Shown in pieces: positions 32,522 to 43,210 of a stretch of DNA of 64,000 nt. Every line of letters begins with the position of its first letter. Positions within the stretch are counted from its first letter, which is position 1. The stretch comes from Coccinella septempunctata (taxonomy: Eukaryota; Arthropoda; Insecta; Coleoptera; Coccinellidae). Location of the stretch: assembly GCF_907165205.1 (NCBI RefSeq), contig NC_058191.1, forward strand, positions 13,456,501-13,520,500, in the 5' to 3' direction. The position numbers and the translations under genes were made by a program. Below the pieces are notes generated by a model. That model searched no databases. It saw only the letters and a program-made list of their open reading frames with translations, and had not been told where the DNA came from.

Positions 32522-32534
32522 TGACTCGGAATAT

Positions 32535-33002
32535 ATTGCGTCCTTTAGGAGTTATCAGTCGTGATCCCCAGTGAGTATGCTTGGCATTCCAGTCTCCTCC
32601 TACTATGAATTTTTGTTCGAATTTATTGAAGAATTCCAAGTATTTATTTTCTGTGATGTTATGTCGTGGCGGGGAGTAGATAGATGATACCTCGAAGCTC
32701 CATGTAGTTGTATATACTCTGATAATTGTTGCTTGTATCTCGTCAGTAATATAGTTGGTCAACGCATGGTGTTTAAGGTTGCTACGAATAAGAATAGCTG
32801 AGCCTCCATGTGCTCTGCCATTTGGATGTTCAGCAGAATATATTGTATATTGTGGGAGATTGAAGTAGGTTCTGTCTGTGAAATGAGTTTCCGATACCAA
32901 CATAATATCTATTTTATAAATATTCATTAAAGCTGCTAATTCATTTTTGTGGTTTGGAAGGCCATTGGCGTTCCATGAAGCGATACGTATAAACCCCGCC
33001 AT
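32535..33002 (-). pseudogene. JJ ORF2 segment 1 (endonuclease N-terminus)
   Basis: From ATG 33002: IRIASWNANGLPNHKNEL, LVSETHFTDR, GGSAILIRSN, VGGDWNAKHTHWGS (endonuclease GDxN motif), TPKGRN, then cut by the JB2 insertion; the frame continues at 21771 with GRNLMKV, the shared GRN codons being the target duplication. Starts 8 nt after the ORF1 stop. Undamaged apart from the split. Confidence 0.9.
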
Positions 33003-33010
33003 TTTTGTTG

Positions 33011-34129
33011 CTATTTCAATTTATTAACGAGTGTTGTTAAGAGATTAAGAATAATCTGATTTTGGTTCATCATTTGCATAATCATTGATTTGAGGTCTGA
33101 GAGAAAGGATGTCATCGCGGTTTCTAGGGTAGCTTCTTGATTATGTGGAAGATAATCTTCTTGCGCCTTGGTTTGTTGAAGTGCTTGGGCATGAGTTAGT
33201 CTTTTTGGTTCATTTATTAGTTTAGCGGCATTATGGTCTACTTCATGTGTAGTTTCCGGAACGTCTTGTAGTCTGACAGGTTGTCTCAGGGTTTGGTTGT
33301 GGTTCTTCGTTTTTGTCAGAAGTTTGTAAACTTGGCATCCTTTGTAATTGGATGGGTGATCACCATCACATAAGGCGCATCTTGCAGGAGTTGTTTTTGG
33401 TTTTGTACAAGTTTTAGAATCGTGTTGTTGGCCGCATTTAACGCACATATATGGTCTGTTACAGTAACTTTTAGAATGTCCATATTCTTGACATCTGGTA
33501 CATTGGATGATTTCGCGTTTTCTTTTTGGTGGTTCGACATCTATTTTTTGATTTAATATGAATTTAACATCGTATATTTCTTTGTTGTTTGTTTTTGGTT
33601 CTAAGTCGACAAAAAATAGTGGAAGTGGATTTTTCATTCGGTCTTTTATGTTACTGATGTTTCTAACTGTGTGTCCTAATTTTTGTAACTCTGATTTTAT
33701 TTCATCTATTGCGACGCTGTAGTGAAGATTTCGTATAACCACCCTGTATGCTCTATCTTGTTTGATCTGGTAAGTATGAAAAATAATGTTTTCATCACGT
33801 AAAAATCTTACTAATTGTCTGTAGATGTCTAGTATTCTGACGTTTATCTTGATGCAGTTGTTTGAGAGTGCTTTTGAATAATATTGTTCATCGTCAATTA
33901 CTGTTAATAATTTCTTTCTCATTTCCTGATAGTTTGTTACTCCGTGTATAAAGATGGGTGGAGGTTTGGGTATAATTGGTGTGATTTGTGAGGTTTCATC
34001 AGTTTCTGCATTGTTTTCTAAATATTGAAATCTATTGCTGATTTCAGTTGGTGGACTTTCGATAATTTCTGGAGAAAGATTTGAAAATTTTCGTTTTTTC
34101 ATAGTTTGCCATGGATTGGTGTTAGCCAT
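33011..34129 (-). CDS. JJ ORF1: gag-like zinc-knuckle protein, intact
   Basis: 372 aa with no stops. N-terminal region with MKKRKFSNLSPEI, a central RNA-binding-like module (YRVVIRNLHYSVAIDEIKSE, about 125-145) and three knuckles CTRCQEYGHSKSYC, CVKCGQQHDSKTC and CALCDGDHPSNYKGC near 210-265. Ends in a hydrophobic C-terminal stretch (MIMQMMNQNQIILNLLTTLV). Jockey-type ORF1 by layout. Still intact although its ORF2 is in three pieces. Confidence 0.9.
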   Translation of the reverse strand: MANTNPWQTMKKRKFSNLSPEIIESPPTEISNRFQYLENNAETDETSQITPIIPKPPPIFIHGVTNYQEMRKKLLTVIDDEQYYSKALSNNCIKINVRILDIYRQLVRFLRDENIIFHTYQIKQDRAYRVVIRNLHYSVAIDEIKSELQKLGHTVRNISNIKDRMKNPLPLFFVDLEPKTNNKEIYDVKFILNQKIDVEPPKRKREIIQCTRCQEYGHSKSYCNRPYMCVKCGQQHDSKTCTKPKTTPARCALCDGDHPSNYKGCQVYKLLTKTKNHNQTLRQPVRLQDVPETTHEVDHNAAKLINEPKRLTHAQALQQTKAQEDYLPHNQEATLETAMTSFLSDLKSMIMQMMNQNQIILNLLTTLVNKLK

Positions 34130-34318
34130 GATTTCGATTATTTAGTTGCCCTAAGAACAACCGATTTATATGGAAAACTTATTCGGAATTTGATTAATTG
34201 CCGAATGAAAATAAAATACTTGTTTACGTACGTTTGAAGCAGATGTTACGGAAGTGATAATGTGTATCGCTGGTATCGCACGTGTACTCCCGTTCACTGT
34301 TCGACACGAACTCAATAA
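34130..34318 (-). promoter_or_regulatory. Probable JJ 5' UTR
   Basis: About 190 nt before JJ ORF1. Minus-strand reading begins near GAGTTCGTGTCGAACAGTG and includes GTGCGATACCAGCGATAC. The 5' boundary is inferred only from the possible target duplication near 34320. Confidence 0.4.
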
Positions 34319-36117
34319 ATATATGTTTCAATAAGTTTTGAAAATAATATTGATAAAAATAAATTATTCCTGAACAACTGGCATAAACAGGGTGGCTTGA
34401 AACGTAATGAAATACAGAAGTTGCAAAAAACGCTACACGTGATTGTATGATTATTATGCTGAACTTGCCTTATACGAATGTTTTAAGTTGCCAGTCCATG
34501 GGACACGGGGTGTGCAAGTAAAGTTTAGTTATGTGATATTAAACCTCTGTTTTTAATATCACACTACCAAACTTTACTTTATTACTTTATTTAATATTAT
34601 TTGACAGAAGCTTGCTCGCTATAAGAAATACAAAATCTATGTCGGCCAACTCAGTATTTGAAGATGCAAAGATTGCAATTATGTAAAACGAAAATCTCCT
34701 AAAAAAGGTTAAGGTTATTGAGAAAATATATATTTTCTGACAGGATAGGTCTTTTCTTTGAGATCTAGCTCCTTATATAATCTACACTGAAACGAGTTAT
34801 ATAAGTATTCTTATTTCTCAACAAAAAACTCCTACAACTCAATTTTCTTGTTTCTACAGTCAAAATTATCACTACTATAAATTTTTGTGTTTTCCACATC
34901 ACGAAACTAGCAACATTAGGCGTGTTTAGCTTAATGGCCATTTAATTAGTTGCAGTATCAATAGTTTATAGGTTACATTTAAGTTTTGAATAATATGTAT
35001 GAGTGTTTCTTCAAAATTCATTTAGGTACAGTGGGTGTCTTACGTAAGTGGGTCACTGGATTGCTCCTCATTCTTTTAGCAAAATCTTGAAGTGAATAAT
35101 CAATATGATGATATTTCAACGTATATAAAAATATGTAATCGAAAAAACTATCTGACATAATCATGGAAAGTTATTATGGTAAAAAACTAGAAAACCATTT
35201 TTCAAATTAGTAAAAATTTTTCAGTGTCGACTGGCTTAGAAATTAGTGGTACATAGAGACTATTTCTAACCTTTTTTTTTCATTTAAGATTCCACCAATT
35301 TCATTCAAAATTACCCTAAGGAAACTTGAAATCGAAATTTGGAAACTATGCATCCATGTTGTGTACGGTTCAAAAAATACTTGATGTGAAATGTGAGAAA
35401 ATTTTCATTCTTTCAACCATACCTATAGACAACATTTTCCGTTGATTCTATTTGCTCAGAGTTGTTTTGAATAAAATGGATTGAAATAAATATAAAACTA
35501 ACATAATATGCAGATTGCAGATTGTAAAGGAGTAGTTAATTTAAGGGTCGATTTATAGTCGAAAAACAGTGGGTCTTTCATATAATTTTTTTTTTTTTTG
35601 AGCAGCCCATGTTTATATACAGCTTCCTGCTGAAAGCAAATGGAAAGAAATGTTTAATTTTTTTCTTAGAAACCAGAAAGCGGACAAAAATCAAATTGAG
35701 CTGTTTCCCTATAATGTCTGCATGCTATCCGCCAACTAGGTGAAAACTTTCACTTAAAGCAGGAAATCAAAAATTAATTTCTCGAAAGTATTATATGAAT
35801 AAGGAAAAAAATTCTGACTAAACGATTTTAGTTTTTTAATATCCCTTGCATTTATAGGAACATGGCCCATTTTTTTCATCGCCTTCTCGCTCCCACAAAA
35901 TGTCTGCTCAATTTTTTTACAGTTTTCTGAATTGTAAAAAACCTTTGATAATTGCTTTTAAGATGCCATCTTTAGGGGCTGCTCATCAAAAATTTTTTTT
36001 TCATGGCAACTCATACTAGCTCCTCCACTGAACCCCCACCTTAAAAGTACTTTTTTGTATTTTTTTTTCTTGAAGTGGGCCGGTCTGGAAGAATATTCCC
36101 GGGCCGGTTCGAGGTAG
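34319..36117. other. Right-hand internal DNA of the hAT-like element
   Basis: 1.8 kb, AT-rich, no frame above 60 aa and no transposase signature. It holds a 61-nt hairpin (34518-34578) and a possible small TIR insertion between GAGCAGCCC (35600-35608) and GGGCTGCTC (35976-35984), both next to T/A runs. Otherwise I see nothing in it. Confidence 0.6.
34518..34578. repeat. Hairpin repeat in hAT DNA
   Basis: AGTAAAGTTT (from 34518) and GTGATATTAAA pair with TTTAATATCAC and AAACTTTACT on the other side of a 6-nt centre (CCTCTG). About 28-nt arms with few mismatches. A foldback sequence of unknown origin. Confidence 0.65.
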
Positions 36118-36131
36118 CCCATCCGCCCCTG

Positions 36132-36497
36132 CTAAATGAGGAAACCGAAAATCTGAAACTAGTACCACCAGAACAGTTCGGATTCAGAAGAGAGCATTCA
36201 ACAGAGCCAGTCTTGTTAAGGCTCACTGAATACATTACAGAGGGATTCCAAAATAAACAAGCTACAGGTCTTGTTTTACTAGACGTCGCCAGAGCATTCG
36301 ACAGAGTATGGCATGAAGGATTAATATACAATATGAGATGTGCTGGATGTTCGATCAAAATATGCAAGTTGATCCGGAATTATCTCAAAAATAGAAGATT
36401 CTACGTGAAAGTGGAAGGAGAATGCTCCACAACAAGAGATATAGAGGCTAGAGTACCCCAAGGATCAGTACTTGGGCCACTTCTGTGGCACATATAC
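36132..36497 (+). pseudogene. JB0 ORF2 segment 2 (RT fingers/palm)
   Basis: Resumes JB0 exactly at the right copy of the hAT target duplication: LNEETENLK, EQFGFRREHSTEP, GLVLLDVARAFDRVWH, VPQGSVLGPLLWHIY, in the same order as JB1. An otherwise invariant AGVPQG reads ARVPQG. Ends at 36497 where Mag-1 is inserted; the next codons (IYIHDIPK) are at 50624. Confidence 0.92.
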
Positions 36498-36698
36498 TGA
36501 AGTGTCTTTTAGCACTTTTTAATTTACTTGCCGGATTAGTAAGGAAAGAAAAGTAACTTAAGCAGAAACATATATTTTCATTCGCATATGTACATCGACT
36601 AGTGCAGATTTTAAAACTGGATTATGATTTTCCCTACAGTACATTTTATTTAGGGAGGGGAGATGCGCAAAGATATTTTCTATATTGAATATATTACA
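36498..36698 (-). repeat. Mag-1 3' LTR
   Basis: 201 bp, plus-strand TGAAGTGTCTTTTAGC...ATATTACA. Next to the polypurine tract at 36699-36712. Confidence 0.92.
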
Positions 36699-36831
36699 TT
36701 CTTCCCCCTTTGCAATTAACAATAATAAAAATTTTTCATAAGGTAAGTTAACATACTATACATTTCAAATTTGATAATTTTACATACCTATACCTACTAA
36801 ATATTACAAATTTAAATGTACAATTCAGGTA

Positions 36832-38512
36832 TCATGGAACAAAACGTTTTTGAGGTTTAACAGTTCTTTTTGGTCTATCTGAATGAACAATAGGTGGATC
36901 TACTTCTACATTATCCCTATTTACATCTGTTTCTGAGCTTGAATTAAGAATTGTTTCATTATTAATTACATTTTTTACTGGATAATTAATGTCATTAAAT
37001 GTCCATATTCTATCCAAAGTGAAAATTTTGACTAGAAATGTTACTTTGCCAACTTTCTTGACTATTTGGCCTTTTATCCAATTAACAGAATTTGGATCTC
37101 TATAAACTATGACAACATCATTCACCTCGAAATTAACTTTATTTTTACCTTTACAATTTTGCTTCTGTACTTGTTGATTATGTCTTACCCTATTTTCTAT
37201 AGACTTACAGGGTGACTTATGTAGTAAAGCATCAAATCTGGTTCTTATATTTCTGCCAAACATAAGTTGAGATGGGCTCACACCAGTAGTAGTGTGCTTG
37301 GTAGTGGGATAATCTAATAAAAACCGCGAAAGAATTGTGTTAGTTTCCACAGGAGTGCCTTCCGAAAACAACCTCTTGAGGCAATTTTTAATAGTCTTAA
37401 CAGAATTTTCCGCAGCACCATTCGATTGAGGATGAAAAGGTGGACTAGTTACATGAGAAATATTATTATTTTTTAGAAAATCTTGAAAATCTGCGGAAGT
37501 GAAACAAGAAGCGTTATCGGAAACGATTGTTTCAGGCAAACCAAACCTGGCAAACGATTGTCTTAAAAATTTAACTGTCATCTGGGTACTCGTAGATGCA
37601 GATTCAAATACTTCAAGCCATTTAGAATGAGCATCCAAAACAATCAGATAATGTTTATTTTTAATAGGCCCTAAAAAATCAATATGCAGTCTTTGCCACA
37701 CTTCTGTAGGCCATTTCCATCCTGCCAAAGGGACTTTGGGAGGATTGTTAGAATTACTTGAACAACCAATACATTTCTCAACCAAACGTTCAATATCTTT
37801 ATCTAGGTTAGGCCACCAAAAATGAGATCTGGCAATACTTTTCATTTTTACAATACCCAAATGACTCAGATGTAAATTCCCAAGAAAATCTTGACGTAAT
37901 TTAGTGGGAACTACAATCCGATGGTTCCAAAACAAACAATTATCAGATACGACAAATTCAGATCGTCTTGGAAAATAGGGTCGGATACTTGGTTCATTTA
38001 CATACTTTGGCCAACCCTTGATCATTAAATCCTTAATTCTACTCAATTCAACATCTTTGAGTGTTTCCTTTTGAACCTCCTCAAAATTTACCGGAAAAAG
38101 ATAACTTTTTGCTAAGAAATTACAATAAGGTAAATCAACATCATTCTGAAAAGTGTCTTGTGTTGAAGTTTCAGGCAACATTCTAGACAGGGCATCTGCG
38201 TTATTTTCTGTAGATTTGACGTATTCAATTTCATAATCGTAGTTCGAAAGAATGACTGCCCAACGTCTAAGCCTGTTTGCCGAAAATTGAGGAATGGATT
38301 TTTTATTTCCAAAAATTGCCATCAAAGGCTTATTATCTGTTACCAAGGTAAATCTTTTTGCGTATAAATATTGGTGAAATTTTATTACTCCAAAAATGAT
38401 AGCAAGGCCCTCGCGTTCTATTCGAGAGTAAATTTTTTCAGCCCTGGTTAACGACTTTGAAGCATAAGCAATAGGTCTTTCAGCTCCGGAAGGATAAGTA
38501 TGACTCAATATT
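36832..38512 (-). pseudogene. Mag-1 pol C-terminal part (RNase H end, integrase)
   Basis: 558-aa frame: RNase H end (PIAYASKSLTRAEKIYS, FTLVTDNKPL), integrase zinc motif (HLSHLGIVKMKSIARSHFWW ... CIGC), catalytic core D..D..E (HIDFLGP, IVSDNASCF, HPQSNGAAENSV) and a chromodomain-free basic tail. HLGIVKMK/WWPNLDKDIE wording is typical of the Mag lineage. Separated from upstream pol by a 1-nt frameshift near 38510, where SPHGIG should run into LSHTYP. Confidence 0.9.
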
Positions 38513-38855
38513 CCCCAATACCGTGAGGACTAGCATCTATAGTTAATTCAATTTCTAAGTTTCGATCGAAATGAACCAAGACTTCTGTTGATTTCAACAG
38601 ATATTTAATGTTTTGAAAAGATTTTTTGCAACCTTCTGTCCATTCCCACTTTGCATCTTTTCTAAGTAATTGATGCAAGGGATAAAGAACAGTAGACAGG
38701 TTTTTAACAAATTTACCATAGTAGTTAACCATTCCTAAAAAAGATTTCAGCTCACTTACAGTCTTAGGTTCAACGAAATTTTCAATTGCCAAAGTTTTAG
38801 ATTCACTTGTATGTAAACCTTCTCTATCTATTATATAACCCAAATATTCAACACT
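38505..38855 (-). pseudogene. Mag-1 pol middle part (RT thumb, RNase H start)
   Basis: SVEYLGYIIDREGLHTS, KSFLGMVNYYGKFVKNLS, then ELTIDASPHGIG, the RNase H start. In-frame continuation of the RT broken by the TIR element to its right. Confidence 0.88.
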
Positions 38856-40425
38856 CCCAGTCAACCAGTTTCAGTCACAGGGAAGTTGTTGGGAATTACC
38901 ACTGTGGAAATGCGACTTCACAATGTTGATTTAAAAAAAGGCCACCAGTACTTACTGGAGAGTGCTTAATGTCCGCAACAACGCATATCGCGGGTAATTA
39001 CCCAGTAAATCACATAGTAGGTGTAAAAAAAGCACTCTAGACAGCAACTTTGCGACTTCTCATTTCGGAGGTTTTTGGAACGATTATTTTGACGGAATAA
39101 ACTACCTCTATTGAAGTTATATTCATGTTCAATTTGATAATTACCATCGTGGCAATCAATTTGCAATCTATATTCGAGGCGTTCCGGGGAAAAGTGACCC
39201 AAGCTACAATTTTTCTGAAATTGAATTTACAGTAAGAACTGCCTGAAAATGAATCAAAATTTTATATACTCGTAAACTCAATTTCAGAAAAAATGTAGCT
39301 TGGGCCTCTTCAGCTCTGAACGCCTCATTTGTACCCTGTGTTTACTCTTTACTCTTACCTACATATATTTCGCATTCTGCTCTCATCCTCAAAAGGGAAA
39401 TTGAACAACTATATGAATTACTGATATCTTTTTATTCAAGATTAATATGTTTCATACATTTCAAATATATAAAATAAAGAACATATATCTTGTTATAAAT
39501 CTTCATTCCACTTCAGGAACGGCATGGTCCAGCTGAAGAAGAAAAAATCAGAGCTGTATTGATAGTAATAAATTGAGTGTCATGAAAAATCTAACAATAG
39601 TAGAAGGTGATTTTTTCCAGCACAGTATCTAAAATAATAATTTGAAATTCTCTCGATGATTCAAATCAATTCCAAGTTTGATTTTGAAGGTTGTGAATGT
39701 TACTTATCACCTAAATTCATATGAGGTATGTTGAAAGTTGAACGTTACAAAGGTGCAAAAATGGGGAGGATAAGAGGGCCAAGAAGTGATCATGATGTAG
39801 TCATTATTTCAATAGGTTATATAACTACTCACCTTTTACTGCACGTTAATTAATCAATCAACGTCAAGTAACACTTAACTAAAACGAAATTTAATAATAG
39901 AACAGCTCGGTTAAAAAAATTATTCTAAAAATTTTTTCATAAAGATTTTGTTTGTTCATTCTCTCAACACAACGCAGTCACAGAACGAAACACGTCACAC
40001 CACGTTTTGCATAGCGGGATTTAGGTTATGAGTTAACCTCGAGACCACGTGCTGATAAATAGAACATTTCAGGCAGTTACTGAAAGTTTTTCTTAGAGAA
40101 GTAGCTGGGTAGAGTTCATCGAAATTTATTCACAACACATCATTTCATGTTCTAAAAATATCACAGATTCAATATTTCAAAAATATCAACAGAGAGAAGT
40201 CGCATAATAGCAGCTATGTTCACTTCATCGGAACATCTCGATATGATGTTACATGCAACCACTAGGGATCTAGAGTTGAGGAATTCGCAAACTTAACAAT
40301 ATGCGGACGTTAATGTCCACAATGTGAAATCTTAAGTACATCCATGAAACTTCTCAAAGAAGCGCTTCAATGCGATATTTTTGGGTACTCCCTGCGACTT
40401 ACTGTTACATTTCTGGTTGACTGGG
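38856..40425. mobile_element. 1570-bp TIR element without transposase, inside Mag-1 RT
   Basis: Ends CCCAGTCAACCAG (38856-38868) and CTGGTTGACTGGG (40413-40425), a perfect 13-bp TIR, with looser similarity inward (GTCACAGGGA against GTCGCAGGGA). It separates the Mag-1 RT codons CNFFK from SVEYLG, proving insertion. The duplication at the site looks like only CT and is uncertain, so I assign no superfamily. No frame above 86 aa. Contains a smaller hairpin at 39176-39326. Confidence 0.8.
39176..39326. repeat. 151-bp hairpin repeat within the TIR element
   Basis: Arms of about 56 nt (39176-39231 and 39272-39326) with a 40-nt loop. The core CCAAGCTACA..TTTTTCTGAAATTGA is nearly perfect and the outer GAGGCGTTC is retained at both ends. 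Looks like a separate foldback MITE. Confidence 0.7.
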
Positions 40426-41343
40426 CTATTTTGAAAAAATTACATTTCGATGGGCTTAATTTAAGACCAGAATTTTTTAATATTTTCAAAACTTCTCTTA
40501 ATCTACTTAAATGTTCGATTTCATCTTTACCCGTGACTAAAATATCATCCAGGAATACTACTACTCCTTCCAAACCACTTAGTAAGGATTCCATCAATTT
40601 TTGAAATTTGAAAGGTGCTGAGGAAATTTCGTAAGTCAGTCTATTATATTTGATCAAACCCTTATGTGTTACAATCGTGGTAAGTTCTTTCGATTCTCCA
40701 TCTAGGCAGATTTGTTGATATGCATCAGAGAGGTCCATCTTCGAAAACTGAGATCCTCCTTGCAGACGTCTAAACAAATCCTCAATGCGTGGAAGGGGGT
40801 ATTGGTCGACTTCAATACAAGGGTTAATGGTAACCTTGTAGTCGCCACATAGCCTCACAGACCCATTTTTCTTTAACACAGGTACTACTGGAGTTCCCCA
40901 TCTACAATAATCCACAGGAGAGATGATGCCTAGAGAAAGCAGACGATTAATTTCATTTTCAACAGGTTCTTGTAGAGCATATGGAATAGGACGAGCTCTA
41001 AAAAATTTTGGCGTAACTGAAGTGTCCTTTGATTTTAGATTGATATTTCCTTTATTAAATTTTCCTAAACCTTCAGAAAAAACTTCATGAAATTCGGCAA
41101 TTAAATATTTAGTCTTGCTATCAACATCTTCATTGATAAATTGTAAATTAGAAAAACCAATATTATACATATTCATGAAATCTTTACCCAAAATTGGTGC
41201 ACCACCGTCTTTCATAATGTAAAAATTTATACTATTTACAACATTTTTATACTTTACATTTAATGGTAATATGCCTAAAGGTTGAACTCTAGTTCCATTG
41301 TAAAAGTATAAAGACTTATCAGATGGTTTTAACTTATCCGTTC
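40426..41343 (-). pseudogene. Mag-1 pol N-terminal part (protease end, RT palm)
   Basis: Minus-strand frame entering from the BEL-1 border: GAPILGKDFMN (protease end), RPIPYALQEPVENEINRL, GTPVVPVLKKNGSVRLC, DQYPLPRIEDLF, SKMDLSDAYQQI, VVFLDDILVTG (catalytic DD) and KLSPSKCNFFK, ending at the TIR element. RT motifs all present. Bases 41339-41343 (CGTTC) are the BEL-1 target duplication. Confidence 0.9.
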
Positions 41344-43210
41344 TGTTCAAAAATCTGGGTGTTGAGATTTTTGGCAATTACTTAAAAGTGGACTGTTACC
41401 AAATGATTGAGTTGGAGATGGTAAAATAAAATCTTTATTGTATATCAAACACGTCACATAATAAATAGACACTCGCATGAAGTAAAATTATATACAACAT
41501 CTAAACAGAGTGAACCTATTTACAATTATTGAGAAGTTATCGAGAGAATTTAAGTGTAATGTTTCAACGAGAAAATCAACGTTGTATTTGCTTGAGTGAA
41601 AGAGCAGGTTGAGTGAATTTCATGTATCAAGTAACAAGATCAATTATTATGTGGTTGATAAGAATTGAGAGAATGGAGATAGATTTACATCAAAACTTGT
41701 TTATGTATTTTGAGTTGCATAATAACTGAGCTTGATAGTTATGAATTGATGTGAGTGTTATCATGCAAGCACAACGTTTACAGTGATAGAGTTTACGATT
41801 TCATAAACTGTCTCGCTATCAGAAAAACAGAAGGTTGCAGTGACAACTTGAGAAGTTAGAGATATGTAATGTAGTGAGACAGGTGTAATGAGACAGAATG
41901 AGAGAGAGATGATTACCAACGCTTACAGGAATAGCAAATCTATTAGAAAAGCAGAAGGTGTTTTATGAGAGTACATAAATTGAGGTGAGTTGTGTTACAA
42001 ATGTAATGTAGAGAGATGATTACCAACGCTTACAGGAATAGCAAATCTATTAGAAAAGCAGAAGGTGTTGTATGAGAGTACATAAATTGAGGTGAGTTGT
42101 GTTACAAATGCAATGTAGAGAAATGAAATATTGTAAACTTAGAAAGAATTAATGAATAGTATTCATAATTGAGATGAAACAAGACGAGCAGTTCACAACG
42201 TTAGAGAAAATAAATAAGGTATCATAAGTTTCAGGTAATAGAGACATGCAAAAGTGTATAATAAATTATACTTATTGAGTTGAAATCAGATTGGACCTCC
42301 TCGAGCATTATCACAAACCAGTCTGTCCAATAGAGTTGATAGAGTGTGTTCCATTATTCAGAGTTCTGAGTGTAGTGAGATGGATCTCGATCTGGTCTAT
42401 GAGAAGCCTTCGAAGTGTCCAACTTGAGCGTAGAGGTACCTGAAACTTAAGAGGCCTGAGAAGTCTGATCGTAAGAGGTGTTAAGTTAATCCGAGGTGAC
42501 ATGTATACAAAATGAGAGTGAATACAAGTATCTAAGCTTCTAATAGAGTGGTGTGAAATGTGAACTTGGTGCTAAAATTAGAGAAATTAAAATGTGAGTG
42601 ATTGTCGAGGTGATGTGATTCACAGTGAATGAAATATCGATGCATTTTGAGGAGGTTGAAGCAGTTAGGTACATTGAGCACGTGGTTGATTGAGAGATTT
42701 GGAGAAAATTGAGAAAATATACATGCAAACATGATAGAGAGATGTAGAGCAGAATATTGCAAATGTAATTGTGAGAAAATGCATAGCGATGGAGTGAATG
42801 TTGAGAGGAAAATTATGTAGAATGATATTCTAACGTGACACATGCAAAAAATGATTACATTTTTTGTTGAGTGAAAAAAGTACTGTACCTTTTTGAGATG
42901 TTAATCCTATAATAATTCTGAATTAATATTATTATAATTTGAGTGGAATAAATGTAGAATAAGAGTGCACTAAAACCTCGATAATAATTCACACCAAGTT
43001 CCAATTCACTTGAGCGAACGAAGAATCTAAAGAGAATGAAATAAATTGAGCAGATTCAACAGGTTCCACCGGTTTTTTTTTAACAGCTGATTGACAGCGA
43101 TTTTAAGGTTACGTTCACAGAAGCATGTAACGATAAACGCAGTCACTGAGATGATAGAGATGTGCATCCAGCTGATAGAGTTGGGTTAAAAATTACTCCA
43201 ATTTTTAACA
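41344..43210 (-). repeat. BEL-1 3' LTR
   Basis: 1867 bp. Contains a tandem duplication with a 107-bp period (about 41905-42118, beginning gagatgattaccaacgctta). About 40 plus-strand TGAG (sense CTCA) words and essentially no plus-strand CTCA by hand count. The polypurine tract beside it reads GGCGGCCGGAA on the minus strand. Confidence 0.93.

Larger units (their letters stand above)
21772..32534 (-). mobile_element. JB2: Jockey-like LINE inserted in JJ, itself carrying JB1 and LINE-K
   Basis: Flanked by a 13-bp TSD ATTGCGTCCTTTA (21759-21771 and 32535-32547). Poly-A (T run 21772-21789) is at the left, 5' end at the right. Core parts: 3' UTR, ORF2 23152-25860, ORF1 25860-27287, 5' UTR to 27745, with the last two bases at 32533-32534 because JB1 landed almost at its 5' end. 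Each ORF has one nonsense codon. Confidence 0.85.
11701..34318 (-). mobile_element. JJ: Jockey-like LINE split into three by later insertions
   Basis: Minus-strand non-LTR element. ORF1 33011-34129; ORF2 in three collinear pieces (32535-33002, 20581-21771, 11824-12785); poly-A as T9 at 11701-11709 with an AATAAA signal (tttatt at 11717-11722) just before it. Gyp-1 and JB2 account exactly for the two gaps. The 5' limit near 34318 is tentative, based on a one-gap match (atatattttc at 11691-11700 against atatatgtttc at about 34320) that may be the target duplication. Confidence 0.8.
11533..36131. mobile_element. Non-autonomous hAT-like DNA transposon, 24.6 kb with nested insertions
   Basis: Starts CAGGGGCGGATGGG (11533-11546) and ends CCCATCCGCCCCTG (36118-36131), a perfect 14-bp TIR. 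The 8-bp sequence CTAAATGA flanks it on both sides (11525-11532 and 36132-36139). An 8-bp TSD and CAGGGGCGGA-type termini are hallmarks of the hAT superfamily. A GC-rich subterminal hairpin (CCACCGGGAA / TTCCCGGTGG, 11548-11577) lies at the left end. After removing JJ and everything inside JJ, only about 2.0 kb of hAT DNA remains (11533-11700 plus about 34319-36131), with no transposase frame, so this copy depended on an enzyme made elsewhere. Confidence 0.85.

Noticed and set aside
11533..36131. A 24.6-kb giant DNA transposon carrying its own cargo genes
   Set aside because: All genes inside belong to retroelements with their own TSDs; what is left is about 2 kb of non-coding hAT DNA.
36075..36134. 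Reading the 36075-36500 frame as a protein starting MGRSGRIFPG
   Set aside because: The first 20 codons are the hAT terminus; real JB0 codons begin only after the TSD at 36132.
42311..42843. Small minus-strand frames inside the BEL-1 LTRs (103, 63 and 62 aa)
   Set aside because: Present identically in both LTRs (also 48161-48693), no recognisable domain; LTR sequence is expected to be non-coding.
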